Positions 43,301 to 58,300 of a stretch of DNA of 64,000 bases are shown here, in pieces. Position 1 is the stretch's first letter; every line of letters starts with the position of its first letter. The position numbers and the translations under genes were made by a program. The notes below the pieces were generated by a model. It saw only the letters and a list, made by a program, of their open reading frames with translations, was not told the origin of the DNA and made no database searches. The stretch is from Nilaparvata lugens (taxonomy: Eukaryota > Arthropoda > Insecta > Hemiptera > Delphacidae): positions 53,130,463 to 53,194,462 of the forward strand of contig NC_052507.1 in assembly GCF_014356525.2 (NCBI RefSeq). Reading direction: 5' to 3'.

Positions 43301-46300
43301 AGCACCAGCAGTGGCCTCATTGTTACGCTGTCTGCTTTCAAAAGCAGTTGATGCAGCGTTTGCCTTAGAGGTAATGGAAATAAACTTAGTAAGTATTTCA
43401 AAATGAGTTGAAGTGTCTTGTGCTTGCAACTCTTCATTTGATAACTGTTCGTGAATTTTGTCATACTTAATTCTAAGTGAATTTAGTTCGTTTTTGACAG
43501 TCAACAATTGATAATAAGTGGCTTCAGTGTCCACGACATAATCGTTATAGTTGGTTATGAACCAATCTATTTCCTGGTGTAAATTGTATCTTGCTTTGAA
43601 AAGAGCAGAATGCTCAGGAAGCAAATCTTCCTCATGATCAGACATGCTTAAAAATTAACAGAAAAACCTGAGTAAATGAAATGATACTGCACTGTAGCAA
43701 TGCGATTGCTGCGCCAATAAGCAACTTCAGGCGCTGGTCCAGTACGCAAAGAGGCACGCCTGTGCATTTGAGGCAAGTTGTGTCAAGCTTGCTGTGCAGC
43801 AAGTCAAGTAGCAAGCTCGCAAGGCAGTGTAGTGTGCCGTGTGTTGTTTTCTCAATGCGCAATAGCCATCTGTGACCAGTTCAGTGCAGTTCAGTCTATC
43901 AGGGTACAGGATAGCTGATAGCTGGTGCATACACATCGCAGCGTGCTTTGAGTTGCAGCCAGTACTGAAAATCGAAACAAGTGTGTGAATGCTTAATATT
44001 AAACAATACAAAAATACAATGGAATAAAGCTATCAAGCTAGACTATTAGGCACATGGTCACTGAAACCCTAAGGTTCAACGGACCAAGAAAATGGGTAAT
44101 AAAAATGTAACAATTATCCTAGGTAACCACTGAATCAAAAATCCGGGGTGGAGGACCATTTTTATGACAGAATCCAAAGTCAGGGCATTGGACTGTAAAT
44201 GATAATTGATATTAATACCTACAAAATAAATCTCTGGATTCTGTGCATAAAAAACTGATAGTATGAAGTGCTGGGAGTATGCCAATAAAAGACAAAATGA
44301 GTAAACAAGTTGAGATTTAATATCAATGAAATAATAGGCAGATGGCCACATACAAAAACAAGTGAATGGAAATTAAATTGAATGAAAATCTTTAGCTGAG
44401 TCTTATCACAGAATGAAATAAAACTGTTAGAAAAGAAATAATTACAAAATTTTGAATGAATGTAAATTAATGATACTAATGACCATTGAAGACTGACAAC
44501 AATTGATAAGGTAATGTTAATGACACCTGAATTGAAAATAGAAAATTTTAAATGATACAATGAAGTTAATGTTGAAAAATTCAATGTTATTGGAGGTTGG
44601 TAGCACTGGACTACCTTTAAAGTTTACTTGTAATTAGAGCTCTAGAATTTTACTTATTTACTGATTTCCAGTGTCATATTTTCTCTTAAGTAAGTGTTAA
44701 AGTGATTCAGTGAGAATTAAGTTACCTTTAAAAATATCCAACTCAAATGAATCGTGAGTACTGAGTAGAAGCACATTTGATGACATTAACTTGTTTTCTA
44801 ACCGCACTTTTAGCTTCATCATTGTATGCCGGCACAGTCTTGAGTTTCGATAATTACTGCGTGTATTCAAACTGACGTCAGCTGTTAGTGGCTTTGTTCC
44901 GATATCGTGTTATTATCATCTGTATTGTTGTTTACGTTTTGTTTCCTTGATGACGGCTTTCCAAGCTCAGGTTGTAACTGCTCGACTCTCGGGAGAGAGC
45001 GGCGTAATTGGGTGCTGGCATCTCTAGCCTAATTCTACCCAATTAGGTCAGCAGCCCATCCCCGAGTAGGAATGCCTTATCAAAATTAGATAGCAGTGTT
45101 GTAGCGCAGATAAAATTATTGCTTTGAACGGTCTTCTAGATAAACAACATTGAGCCAATCAACAGATAGCCCGCGAATCCTCCGGTTTTTCAAATAAACG
45201 CTTCTTATTTTGTTTCTTGCTTACTTGTTAACTTTTCAATATAACCATGTTGATTCAAAATTTCAAAACAAAAACAGGTAATTCAGCAATCAAGGTAGAC
45301 GGTTACAGTTATAGAAGGGATCGGGATTTAGCAAATGGACAAGTTTCATGGCGATGTCTAACGTTTGGATGTTCTGCTTCCATGAAAACAAACAGTAGTA
45401 TGAACAAAGTTATGGGAAATTCGGGAACTCATAATCATTCAATTGTGGATGTCAACTCAGAGTCACGAGTTGCAAGCATAGAGACTACTCCCTCAAAATC
45501 GACGAGTAAGAAACTTGAATTGTTATCGACTCCAAAATCGCGAGAGATGGGAGTTAATAAACCTAATGCGATAACTGTTAGTGATGACGAGACACCAAAA
45601 TCGCGAGAGATGGGTGTTAATACACCTAACATTAGAACTGTTAGGGATGACGACACTTGCAGTATACATGATTTAGAACTCTTACAACAAAGAGACGACC
45701 TTATAAATGTGGTAAGGGATTTAAAATTAGAAATAGAACAATTGAAATCTGAAATTCAGCGTGAGTGTGAAAGATCAAATCAAATAATCACGACACTGAA
45801 GAACGAAAATAAATCTTTATTGGAAAGTGTGCAGTCAATGTCTACGTCTATTGAAGCATTAGAGGCGGATAACTTAGTTTTGAGAAATGAAGGAGATGTG
45901 GAGCGGAAAGAGACAAATAAATGGAGGACACTGCATGATGATTTGTATGTTAAGTCAGGAAAGCATAGAGAAATTCAGTCGGAAAAAGGAAACTCTAAAA
46001 ATTGTAATAGAAGGTTATCAAATCGAAAGTCCAAAAATCGATCTAAGGAATCTGATTCTGGTAGGTCTACCACTTGTGAGGCTAAAGTACATCATTACGC
46101 TGATAGCCAAGGGAGAAATGTGCGAAGAGAGTTTGAGAAGAATAACAGCTACAATTTTACCTCTTTCGTAAAGCCGGGTGCAAAATTCCGGGACGTCTTA
46201 CCCAATAATTTTGATGATTTTGGTGCGAAGGACTTTGTAGTATTTCAAGCAGGCTCAAATGACGTTAGTAAGAATGAGGCTAAAGATGTTCTTATAGCAC

Positions 46301-49300
46301 TAAGGCGGAGTTTGGCGGCAATGTACAAAACAAATGTACTTGTTTTTTCGATTCCTCTTCGGTACGACCTGCCAGGCTGGTCTTGCGTCAATTTGGCAAT
46401 AAGAGAAACTAATAAGGCAATGTTGAAAATAAGTCAGCGGTTTTCACATGTGAAGTTTATAGACATAAGTGATTTAGGACGAAGATTCTTCACAGGCCAT
46501 GGTATGCATTTGAATATACTTGGGAAAAAATACGTGAGTGATAGGATTGTAGAATGTGTGAATGATCATTTCACATATTTGAGTTCATTTCCTCCTATTA
46601 CTCCCCAACATGGTTCTTTTTTAGAAGAGTAGAGGAGCGAAGGTCTGATTCGATTACTACGCCTGTATGCACACAAACTGTGACTGATGTTGCCATTTCG
46701 ACAAGTGATTCATATAAGATTCCAGTTTATAACCGTAACAATCTCAAAGGTGGTGCTGATAGAAATATTTCTATTAATAAATTGAAATTATCTATTCTTC
46801 ATATTAATATACAATCCATCAGAAATAAATTGAGTATGATAGAAGCTGAACTTGTAAACAAACCAGTGGATGTTTTATGTATGTGTGAACACTGGTGTGT
46901 GAGAGATGAAATAGATTGTTATGTGCCATCTAATTACGTGCTTGCTAGTTTCTATTGTAGAGAGCCACCACAGTCACACGGGGGATCGTCCATATATGTT
47001 AAGAAAGATAACATTTTTGAAGTTATCGACGTAGCCAATCTTTGCACTGATTTTCTATGTGAGGCTTCAGCCATCAAGCTTATTGAGAATTCTATTATTG
47101 TAATAAATGTATACAGGACTCCGAACTCTGATGTAAAGACTTTCTTTGTTTATCTTGAAAATCTGTTGGAATATATTCTCACAAAAAGTTGTAAATCTAT
47201 TATATTGGCAGGAGATTTTAATGTAAATATCTTGGATGTTAACAGTTTGGCTTGTAATGATTTTTTAAATCTTCTTAGATCTTTTAATGTTTATTGTGCG
47301 AATAAGTTGCCCACCAGGGGGCAAGCTTGCCTAGATAATATTATCACTGATATTCAACCTGATTTATGTAAAGTATCATTGCTGGGTGAAGGAAGATTGT
47401 CAGATCATGCAGGGGTGTGGCTGGAGATTTCTGGAGAAGATTCTAAGACTGGGAATGTACGAAACAAGACTGTAACCAAACGATTAATAACTGATGAGAG
47501 ATTATTAGAACTTAAGAATAGATTTTTGAATGTTAACTGGTCTCAGAACTGTTACAATGAAAATTTGAATGTAGCTTTTGAAAATTTTATGAATGTAATA
47601 TTGAATCATTTTAATATATGTTGTCCTGTAATTACTTATATTGAAAGTGCTAAGAAAAAATCTTGTAACAAGTGGTACACACCTCAAATAGCAAATATGA
47701 GAAATTGGCTGATTATTTTGTATAATAGATGGAAGTATAGTCATGACATTGAAGATAGGCAAAACTTCTTGAAATTTAAAAGAGATTATAGGAAAGCCAT
47801 TGCAAACTCTAAAATTAAGACCAATGATGACTGTATTACTAGAGCAAAAAATATGTGTAAAGCGGCATGGAATATTATAAAAACTGAGTCAGCAACTTCT
47901 GGATATAAACAGCAAGAGCCACCTATATCAGCAGATGTTTTAAACAATTATTTTATAAATGTATCATGTGCTATTAATGCTAGTAACGTACCTTCTGAGA
48001 ATCATTCAATTTTGTTAAATAAATTTAAAATGCCTTTGAACTTAGAAAATAATAATTTCAAATGGAAAAAAGTGGAACCAAAGCTGGTTCTTGACATTGT
48101 AAAAAATCTAAGCACTTCATCAGCAGGTGATATTTATGGCCTGAGCAATGTCGTTGTCAAAGGTTTCATAGAAGGTATACTGACACCTCTTACATTTCTG
48201 ATTAATTCAGTTCTTATGGGTGGAAAATTTCCAGATTGCTTAAAGCTCAGTAAAGTAACTCCGGTTTACAAGAAAGGTGATAAAACGCAGCCTAATAGTT
48301 ACAGACCAATAGCTTTAGTTCCTATAATAGGTAAGATTATTGAAGCCTGTATATTTGTTCAATTGTACGACTATTTTAATTCCAATGACTTACTCTATGA
48401 ACATCAATATGGTTACCGACCGAAACATTCTACCATAACAGCCGTTGAGACTGTTGTTAATAGGATATTAGAAGCATTTGAGAATAAGTTAATTACAGGT
48501 GTGTGTCTAATAGATTTACAAAAAGCATTCGACTGCATATCACACACTATTCTAGAGAATAAATTACGCCACTATGGTATCTTGGGCAGTGAGCTAAATG
48601 TAATCATGTCTTATCTGCAGAATAGGAGACAAGTTGTAATTATAAACAGTAAGAAGTCAGAAGTTGTAAAGGTGATAGCAGGAGTACCTCAAGGGTCGAT
48701 ATTGGGCCCATTCCTATTTCTAATATTCATGAATGACTTTCATTGTAGTGTATCATCTAATAATTGTCTACCAATACTGTATGCAGACGACACATCATTG
48801 ATGTGCTCTCAAAAAAGACAGGAAGACGTTACAGCAAGGTTGATAGAGAGTATCCAATTGTCTACGGCCTGGTTTGAATCTAATAGATTAGCAATTAATA
48901 ATGATAAGACTGAGAATATATATTTTTCATTGGCGAACAATGTTTGTGAGAATAGATCAGTCAAATTGTTAGGTTTATATTTAGATAATAAGTTAACATG
49001 GAAAGAGCAAGTGGAGTTTGTATGCAGGAAAATTTCAAGAGTAGTCTATCTTATAAGGAAGTTAAAATATTGCGTAGGTACTCAAACACTACTGATGACC
49101 TATTTTGGCCTGTTCCACTCACTCATCAGTTATGGAGTTATGCTGTGGGGGAACAGCAGCAATGCAGGAAGGGTGTTAATACTACAGAAAAAAGTCATCA
49201 GAATTATTGCTAACCTGCAGCAAAGAGATTCCTGTAGAGAGAGTTTTATTAAATTTGGTATAATGACTGTGACTTCATTGTATATTTACTACAATCTAAT

Positions 49301-52300
49301 CCAGGTGAGAAACAATTTGGGAAATTATCTTCAAAATAGTGATAACCATAATTACAATACCAGACAAAACGGTGACCTTCTCACACCCTATGTAAGATTG
49401 TCTAGAACTCATAGGAGTCATATGTATCAGAGGCATGTAATGTTTAATAAAATCCCCATAGCAATAAGAAATTTGCAAGAAAAAAGCTTTAAATTAGTGG
49501 TAAAGAATTGGCTGAAAAAGAATCCATTTTATAACTTAAGAGAATTTCTAGACTGTGATATTAGTAGTATTGCTAGACTGTGAGCTATAATTAGTTTTCA
49601 TGTTATATATTATATTGTAATATGTATTTCAAATTTATATTTTGACGAAGCCTATTGCATTGATGTTTATATGTTTAATGGCAAATAAAATTCTTATTCT
49701 TATTCTTATTCTTACACAAGTTCAGAATCAATGTTACATACATTGAAATAAATTGCATGTCTTGAATGACATTAACACAAGTAAATCAGAAAGTGACAAT
49801 GCTCTATATTTTGAAATAGTTGAATGTCTTGATTGACACTAGTACAAATAACCTTAGAGTAATTGAATGTCTCGGTCGACATTAATACAACTAAGTTCAG
49901 AAATGTAAATGCCTTGGTCGACATTAACATAAGTAAGTTCCAAAATCAATGTCATACACATTGAGATAGGCGTCGGTGGCCTTAAGATAATGCTTGTAAG
50001 CCAAGGGTAGCTATCAAATACAATGAAACAATTATTAATGTTGAGTACATTAATAGAGGTGACATGGGCCTTCAATGAAAACGCTTGTAAGCCAAGGGTA
50101 GCTATCAAATACAATGAAACAATTATTAATGTTGAGTACATTAATAGAGGTGACATAGGCCTTCAATGAAAACACTTGTAAGCCAAGGGTAGCTATCAAA
50201 TACAATGAAACAATTATTAATGTTGAGTACATTAATAGAGGCGACATAGGCCTTCAATGAAAACACTTTTAAGCCAAGGGTAGCTATCAAATACAATGAA
50301 ACAATTATTAATGTTGAGTACATTAATAGAGACGACATGGGCCTTCAATGATTTGAATGTCAAGTTAGACATCAATACAAATAATTCAGATATGAGAATA
50401 TTAATTTGAGGTTAGAAATTGAAATGCTTCACAAATAAGCCAACTGATAATTGAAAACAATAATAAGATGATCAATAATACAATTATTATAACCTTGAAA
50501 TATCGTAGGACAGTGCTCTCAATGAGACATACACTGTAACATATTGAATTCATGTATATAGGCTCGATTGCCGAATAAGTACAGACAATTAAATGTTTTT
50601 AATTGCTGTAAAAGCTGAATAATAGCTACAAAAATAATATGAATTAACATTGAATTGTTTGAATACAAAATAAATTAGGAATAGAGAATAACATGGTCCA
50701 GTTTCGACACGCTGTTAATTGTTTCATGAACAATTATGCAATACATGAGTAAAATGAAAATTGAAGAAAAAGATTCACGTAACCTGAGTTAAATTTTGAA
50801 GAAAGAGATGTGACCAGGCAGACAGGCAGGGAATCCACGGTACCCCAGGGAACAGCACGTTCAGCAAGTTCCAACTATGACCACGCAATGGCAAAATGAA
50901 AGCATCAAACACAGCAGACAATTCCCCCAATGGGAATGTGAACAGGAACATGTAGAACTCCAAACAAATAATCCGAATTCCAAGTTGTGGAATTTTTAGA
51001 TCAATTTCCAAATGGTAGAGATGATGAAGTTGAAAGTCTGAGTTTCAAGTGGTGAAGCCATGTTGTTAGAAAAATGGCGAGAGATGCCAACACAATACTA
51101 TGGAACTTTGACAAAGTCTATCAGCGTAAATACACAAAGAAATTGATAAATAGTTGAATCACAGTTGATGAATACATTTGAAGAATTCATTTGAAGTAAT
51201 ATTTCACATTTGAAACGTTCAATAAGCCAGATGTATTTGGATGAAGAAAAGGTAGACCAGAAGCGATGTGCACCACCGACGAGAGATGATCAAAAGATGA
51301 GAAGCTAGGCCAACGCTCGACTAACAAAGGACATGCCGGAAACGCCAGACATGTAAGCAAACGTTCGCGACAATTTGATGAAAAAGTAGCAATTATCTTG
51401 AAAGTAAGATGCCTAAAGAACGAAATAAAATACCAAAAATTGAATAATAAAAATATTAAAATTGAAACGACGAATAATATTAGAAAACACAATCTTGAAT
51501 ATGTAACTGTGACTGTATCGAGTATCGAATATAAAGTATACATCGAGTATCGAATATCAAGTATATATCGAGTATCGAAGTAGAACCGTTCCAAATAAAT
51601 GCTTTGTCAGATTTTACATGAGGATTTCTAAACATACGTAATTCTAATCATATGGATCCTTCAAAAATATGTAAAAAAAATTCGCAAGAGACCTTCAAAT
51701 TTAATTGGAAGCTATATTATTTTGATATCAAAATATTATAGATATCAAAATAATATTCTTGGATTATCCAGTTTTTTATTTTCAATGTAATATACTTCGT
51801 TATTATTTGTTGATTTATGAGATCGTTTGGGATACTATATATTATTCTCGGTGCAATATAAATCAGTTGTTTTCGAATTAAAGTAAGTTTTAAACATAAC
51901 ATTCAAATTTATGTTCATTATATTTTCTTATGTTTAATGTGTTTCGCTATTGATTTTTTTAAAGTTGTTGTTATATCTATTGAAATATTTGAGGATGTTA
52001 AGCACATACAGTTGGCGGATAGTCATGACTTTCAGATCACTGAATGCACTCATTGAAGGGTATAATATTGGTCTATTTGAAATTGTCTTGACAATCATTT
52101 TCTGTACAATAAATAGTGTAGAGAGGTGAGAGTTGAAGGTACCTCCCCAAACCATTAAGCCATATGCAGTATCGACTGAACTATAAAACATACGGTACTA
52201 TTTGCAAAGTATATAACATTCTCATCATAGTTACCTTCAATACTGATCGTAATTTAAAGAATTTATATGATACAAATTTCAATCTATATTGCATAAGTAA

Positions 52301-55300
52301 TCTATATATGTTTCTTTTCCATCTGAAACCTTCCTCGATTATTACCCCTAGGTATTTCAAGTGACTTGTTCTCTCAATTTCAGGACAATCACATACTACA
52401 TGGTTGTCAACATTACAATTCATGTGTAATCTGAGTAGACAGTTTGTGATTTCATGTCCAGTAATGTTTCTCGAAAATGCTATGCTATGTACTTTGTTTT
52501 TTTTTTATATTGAGAGTAAGGGAATTGATGTTCAGCCATCTCTTTAATGTGGAGAAGCCTTTTGTGGCGGCTTCATGAACTTTATGCCATGTATTGCCCC
52601 CAGATAACAATGCAGAGTGTCATCAGCAAAAGAATAAATCTCCCCATCATTTAGCTCCAATTTCAGTACCTCATTTACGTAGACCAGGAATAAAATAGGC
52701 GATAGTACTGTACCCTGGGGTAGGCCTAGGCCGTACCCGGAAAGTGGCATCCTACTAACGTCGTTCTCATTATTGAGAGTTAAAATTTGCACCCTATTTG
52801 AGAGGTAGCTCTCGAATAATTTTATGGGGTTCCTCTAATCCCAACTCTTTCCAGTTTACGGAGTAATTGAATATGAGACACCGTATAATATGCCTTAGCC
52901 AAAATACAATATACAGGGTGTTTCAGAAGTAGTGTCGAGAATTTTAGGGTATTTTACCTGGATGCTAGGAGACTACAAATGTCATATTTGAAGTGTCCAA
53001 AACTCAGCGGTTATCCTTATAGCTGCCATTTTGTTTTTTTCACTTAAAAATTTTTATCTCAAGAACGAAATGTTGTATTGATCTGAAATTTGGCATGAAT
53101 ATTTATGCTATAAAGACTCAACTATAAAAAATAAAAAAAAAATTTTTCGTTGAAATTTTTCAAAATGGCGGCCATTTTAAATTTTTGATGGCGAATATCT
53201 CGAAAACCGTCCATTTTACAGAAAATTTACAAGAGACAAAAAAGTTAGCAAATTTTTTCACGATTCCAATGATACCTAATTTATTTTTTTTTTCGTACTG
53301 CATGCATGACCACTTTTCACCATTTAAAGATCAATATTAATTTTTTAATTCCAGATGTATTTAAGATGAAGCTTTGAAACTCGGTATGGCTCCATATGGG
53401 CAAACAGATGATTTTACAATGGTTTTCAGATGATAATGTTTGTCTTGTAAAAGTATTGTTGTTTCATTAAAAGTAAAGAACCAGATTTAGTGCTTCCTAT
53501 TTCTTAGTCTCACGTTTCCTAGGTCTTATTTCTATCTTAAATTTCCAGTTTCAATATTTTCTTACGTTGCTTCTACACAAATATTTAATTATTGTAATGG
53601 AATTTAGTTCGCTGGAGTACACCGATATTCACTTCATGTATGGAGCAGCTCTTGGCAATGCGACCGAAGCAAGAAGAATGTATGCAGCTGCATTTCCAAA
53701 CCGCCGTCTCCCTTCCGACAAGGTGTTCACAAGAACTCACAATCGGCTGAGAGAAGTTGGTTCATTTGAACGGAACAGGGTAATTGCTGGTAGGCCTCGA
53801 GCAGTTCGAAATGTTGCTTTTGAAGAGGAAGTATTGCAGAAATGCGATTTCAATCCTAGAACGAGTACGAGAGCAGTTGCAAAGCAAATCAATTCAAGTG
53901 CTTCTTCTGTGTGGCGTGTACTAAACAAGGAAAGACTTCACCCCTTCCGCTTTCAAAAAGTTCACTCATTGGTTGAACGCGACTATGAGCCAAGAGTAAA
54001 CTGTGCCCGTTGGTTTCTTCAGCAAGACATTATCCAACCAAATTTTCTAGAAAATGTGTTATTTACCGATGAGTCCAGCTTTACAAGAGAAGGAATCTTC
54101 AACTCTCGCAACAGTCACGTCTGGGCCTTAGACAATCCTCATGAGGTCAAAGTGCGTGGTTATCAGCATAGATTTTCGCTGAATGTTTGGACGGGTATCT
54201 TAGGTAATCGCGTGATTGGACCATACATTCTTCCTAATCGTCTGAATTCTCCCACGTACATTACTTTTTTAAGAGACATACTACCAGAACTTTTGGAAGA
54301 TGTGCCTCTTGCAAACAGATATAATATTTGGTTTCAACATGATGGTGCCCCTGCTCATTTCGGAAATGTTGTTACGGACTTTCTGAACATGACCTATCGT
54401 CAGCGGTGGATTGGGCGGGGTGGACCAGTACCGTGGCCCGCACGTTCACCTGACCTCAACCCTTTAGATTTTTTTTCTGGGGCCATATGAAAGACCTTGT
54501 TTACAGCACGCCAGTAGAAAACGAAGAAGACCTTGTGGCAAGAGTGGTTGCTGCAGCAGGTGCCATTCAAGATGATGAAAATGCTTTTATAGCAGTTCGA
54601 CGGTCCATGATTGAAAGGTGCAGACTGTGTAATCAAGTTGAAGGACGGCATTTTGAGCAATTGCTGCATTAGTATCAGTGAACCGATTTGAGTGAAATTA
54701 ATATTTTTCAATGTAAAATAAAATTTGGAGGAAAGTTATTCTTGTATATTTCTGTAATAAGAACGGTTTTCATGAAATTATAAAAAAAATTAATATTGAT
54801 CTTTAAATGGTGAAAAGTGGTCATGCATGCAGTACGAAAAAAATTAATTTCTCTGTTATTCTTCGACCAATCTTAATAAATTAGGTATCATTGGAATCGT
54901 GAAAACATTTGCTAACTTTTTTGTCTCTTGTAAATTTTCTGTAAATGGACGGTTTTCGAGATATTCGCCATCAAACATTTAAAATGGCCGCCATTTTGAA
55001 AAATTTCAACGAAAAATTTTTTTTTTATTTTTTATAGTTGAGTCTTTATAGCATAAATATTCATGCCAAATTTCAGATCAATACAACATTTCGCTCTTGA
55101 GATAAAAATTTTTAAGTGAAAAAAAACAAAATGGCAGCTATAAGGATAACCGCTGAGTTTTGGACACTTCAAATATGACATTTGTAGTCTCCTAGCATCC
55201 AGGTACAATACCCTAAAATTCTCGACACTACTTCTGAAACACCCTGTATATCATATTCATTAAATTGTAAAACATTATTGCCTTACCAAGTGTATAACAC

Positions 55301-58300
55301 ATTTTCCTCATATTACAAATATTTTTTTCCTTTTTCTTTCAAATGGATTAACATTTTCTATCAAAAATAGATTTCATGAAAATATTTACCAATGATTTAG
55401 AACTTAGTAACTAATGATTGGTTATAATTGTGATATTTTATTAAATTTGGAAGTGATTTCTAAGTTTATTGAGTTATTTTCAAATTAAACTGGCTATTTG
55501 GGTCATATGAGTTTCAAGAGTCAAGAGTATTTAACTACTTTATTTCTTTATACTTTTTACAATGAAGCACTGATCAGGAGAGAAAAACTAAGGATACTCC
55601 TTGTACTATTTCTCTCACAAATTTAGATATTTTAAAAAATTCTGAATTCATTTTTTTCTAATGACAATGTTTTATCGTTTCCACTTGTAAAATATTATGC
55701 TAGTACACTGGAACAGGGTCAATATTTTCAAGGCCACTCTGCATAGTCAAATTTTATAATATTTAATAGGCCAAATTTTCAAGTTGGAATATTAATTCTA
55801 TTGAATTTGTTAATTTGTTTCAGTTGGATGTGTTCGACGCAGCACAGCGCTACCAAGCGACCAACACTCCTTTGATTCTGATTGTGGGTAAGGAGTATGG
55901 CAGTGGCTCCTCCAGGGACTGGGCCGCCAAGGGACCTCTCCTATTGGTAAGTTAACACCTTTACAACACATCAAACAAAACCTATTATTCAATTCAATAC
56001 TGTTTATTGGTCACTGAGTGATAATCTAGGCAATTTCTGTTTGAGATGTATCGATACTCTTCAATTTCAACTGTTACAGACATCTAATAGGGGCTTCGCA
56101 GATCTTCTTTGAACTTGAAGATGTCTATGTTTTGTTCATTTCTTTAAACTTTTAATTGTAACATCAAATTTTATCCGTTTTCTCTATTTCTAATATCAAA
56201 ATCCTCCTATCTAGACCAAACAATACTTATACAGTTGAATCATAAAATAACAAAATCCTCTAGTTAACACATTTTTCACATGAAATTTTGAAATTTCAAT
56301 GGGGTTTTCACCTGTGTCCTTGAACGGCTCGGTGCAAAATCATTACACACTTGTTGTTAGCAACGCGAGTCCCGCTGGCCGTACTTTTCAAGTCCACCAA
56401 AATCTAAATCGTCCAGTAATGGAGATAGAGGAATTTAATTTTAGATTTGGATTGAGCGCCTCCAAATTAGTCAAATCACTCGCGGCTCTCTAAAATAATC
56501 AAAATTGAAAAAGTTATGGTTTTATTGGATATTAAGCCACCTATATCGTCGGTCCACTGGTAAACTCGCGAAACTAACAATTTTGCAAAAATGAGTTTTC
56601 TGGTGGAATCATCTGCTTTTAGTGTCTAGTTCACCATGGCAAACTCGTGAATCTGTATCTTCTCCCATTCCTGTACAATTTGAAATGTAAACTAGCGAAA
56701 CTGATGCTTTCTTGATTTTTTTCACTCCAGTAAACTCGCGAATGACAAGTTTCGTTAGTTTATTGCGGTCACTTTCCACAAAGTTACTGTAGTATACTCG
56801 CGAAAGCGCACATTCGCCGTGCACTGTGGTGCAAAATGGAATAAAATACTCATTTACAAATTTTAATTGCATGATAATTTATCAACCAATAATATTATTA
56901 TTTGTTTCAATAGCCTATAACTTACACTTAAATCAATCCTTAGAAGATTTCAATGAATGATAAATTTCAATAATTCTCAACATTGGCAACACTGTGTTAA
57001 TTATTCCCGGGATTATGAGTGATTACGTTTATCGATTGTTATGTTATAAGTGATGAGTGTATTTGATGTCTGATTTTCAATTTGAATAATTATTTTCGAA
57101 CAGCAAAGCATCAAATTGAGTTATTCAAAATTTGTGTTGCGAATAAAGAAAAAAGTGGAAACTCGAATGAAGAGGCTTATCTCTCACAAATGCAAAGGAA
57201 AGAACTTGCTCGTCAGTGTAGAGATGAAGACAAGGAAGCAGCCAAAAACGATCCTACAACACTGTCATTCAATTTTGATTTAGAAGCTGTTCTTAATACT
57301 CCTAAAGGAGCAGCTGGTCCAATTTTTTATGTGAGAAAACTTGCTGTATATAATCTATGTGTATATAATCTGAGAAGTGCTGATGTAATGTGTTATCTGT
57401 GGGATGAGTCAGAAGGTAAGAGGGGGAGTGTCGAAATATCGACATGTATTTACAAATTTATTATGGAAAAAAAGTGAATCATGTGAGGATGATGTCAGAT
57501 GGCTGTGGAGGACAGCAAAAAAACATAAATTTTATTGTCATGTGCAACCAACTTATGAAAGATCACGAAACATTGCAGATTATTGACCATAAGTTCTTTG
57601 AAACAGGGTACATCCAGATGGAATGTGACTCAATACATTCAAAGATTGAACAAAAATCCAAGCACGTACCAGTGTATACACCTGAAGGATGGGCACAATT
57701 AATTAGAACAGCACGTTCCAATCCAAGTCCATTTCAAGTGACAACATTGCTCCATGATTTTTCGAATTTCAATAAAATGAACTACAAAATTAAATCAGAG
57801 GAAGGAAGCTTCAAATTCTGAAATATTGTCTGGCTTCAATTCAGAAAGGAAGAGCCAGACGTTTTTTACAAAAAATCTGAATATGCAGGTAACTTCAAGA
57901 AAAAAATTCTACAAAAGAAAAGAGGCCGTCCTTCTACTGAAGAGCTCATGAGAATGTACCCATCAAAGCTGGAAATCTCTGCAGCAAAATTTAATGATCT
58001 ACAAATGCTATGCAAAAATCTTGTTATTCCAAGAGCGTACCACACTTACTACAATAATTTGCCAAACTCAAATTCAGTTCGTGATGCCCTCACCGAACCT
58101 GATTTTGAAGAGTCAGATAGTGACAATTGATAGTCAGAACATGTAAAAAAACGACATTTCTTCAAATTTCTACTATAGTATCATAACATTACGTTCTTAA
58201 ACATTGATTTTGTTGATTGAATGATTAATACTATCATTAAAGTCATTTTTTTCATTCACTCCATTATCACATTCGCAAAAATGTTTTGTTCTTTAACAAA

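Larger units (their letters stand above)
44640..49714 (+). mobile_element. Apparently full-length LINE (CR1/L2-like) with intact ORF1 and ORF2
   Basis: Two long uninterrupted ORFs (45247-46632 and 46566-49583) are followed by a short 3' UTR (GACGAAGCCTATTGCATTG, AATAAA) and a terminal (ATTCTT)n microsatellite ending at about 49714. Such a short-repeat 3' tail and an esterase-bearing ORF1 are characteristic of CR1/L2-type elements. The 5' edge is uncertain: about 600 bp of 5' UTR precedes ORF1, including an inverted pair TAATTGGGT / ACCCAATTA near 45010-45045. Intact ORFs suggest recent insertion. It sits in or beside the BEL/Pao LTR region. Confidence 0.8.
51620..55524. repeat. Direct repeat X, copy 2 (split by a mariner element)
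   Basis: Matches 39627-41165 nearly base for base in two pieces, 51620-52911 and 55249-55524, with a 20-bp extra unit (ATATCAAAAT region near 51725) and scattered substitutions. It carries the same broken LINE RT fragment on the - strand. The right edge continues smoothly into intron, whereas copy 1 runs into BEL/Pao sequence. Confidence 0.8.
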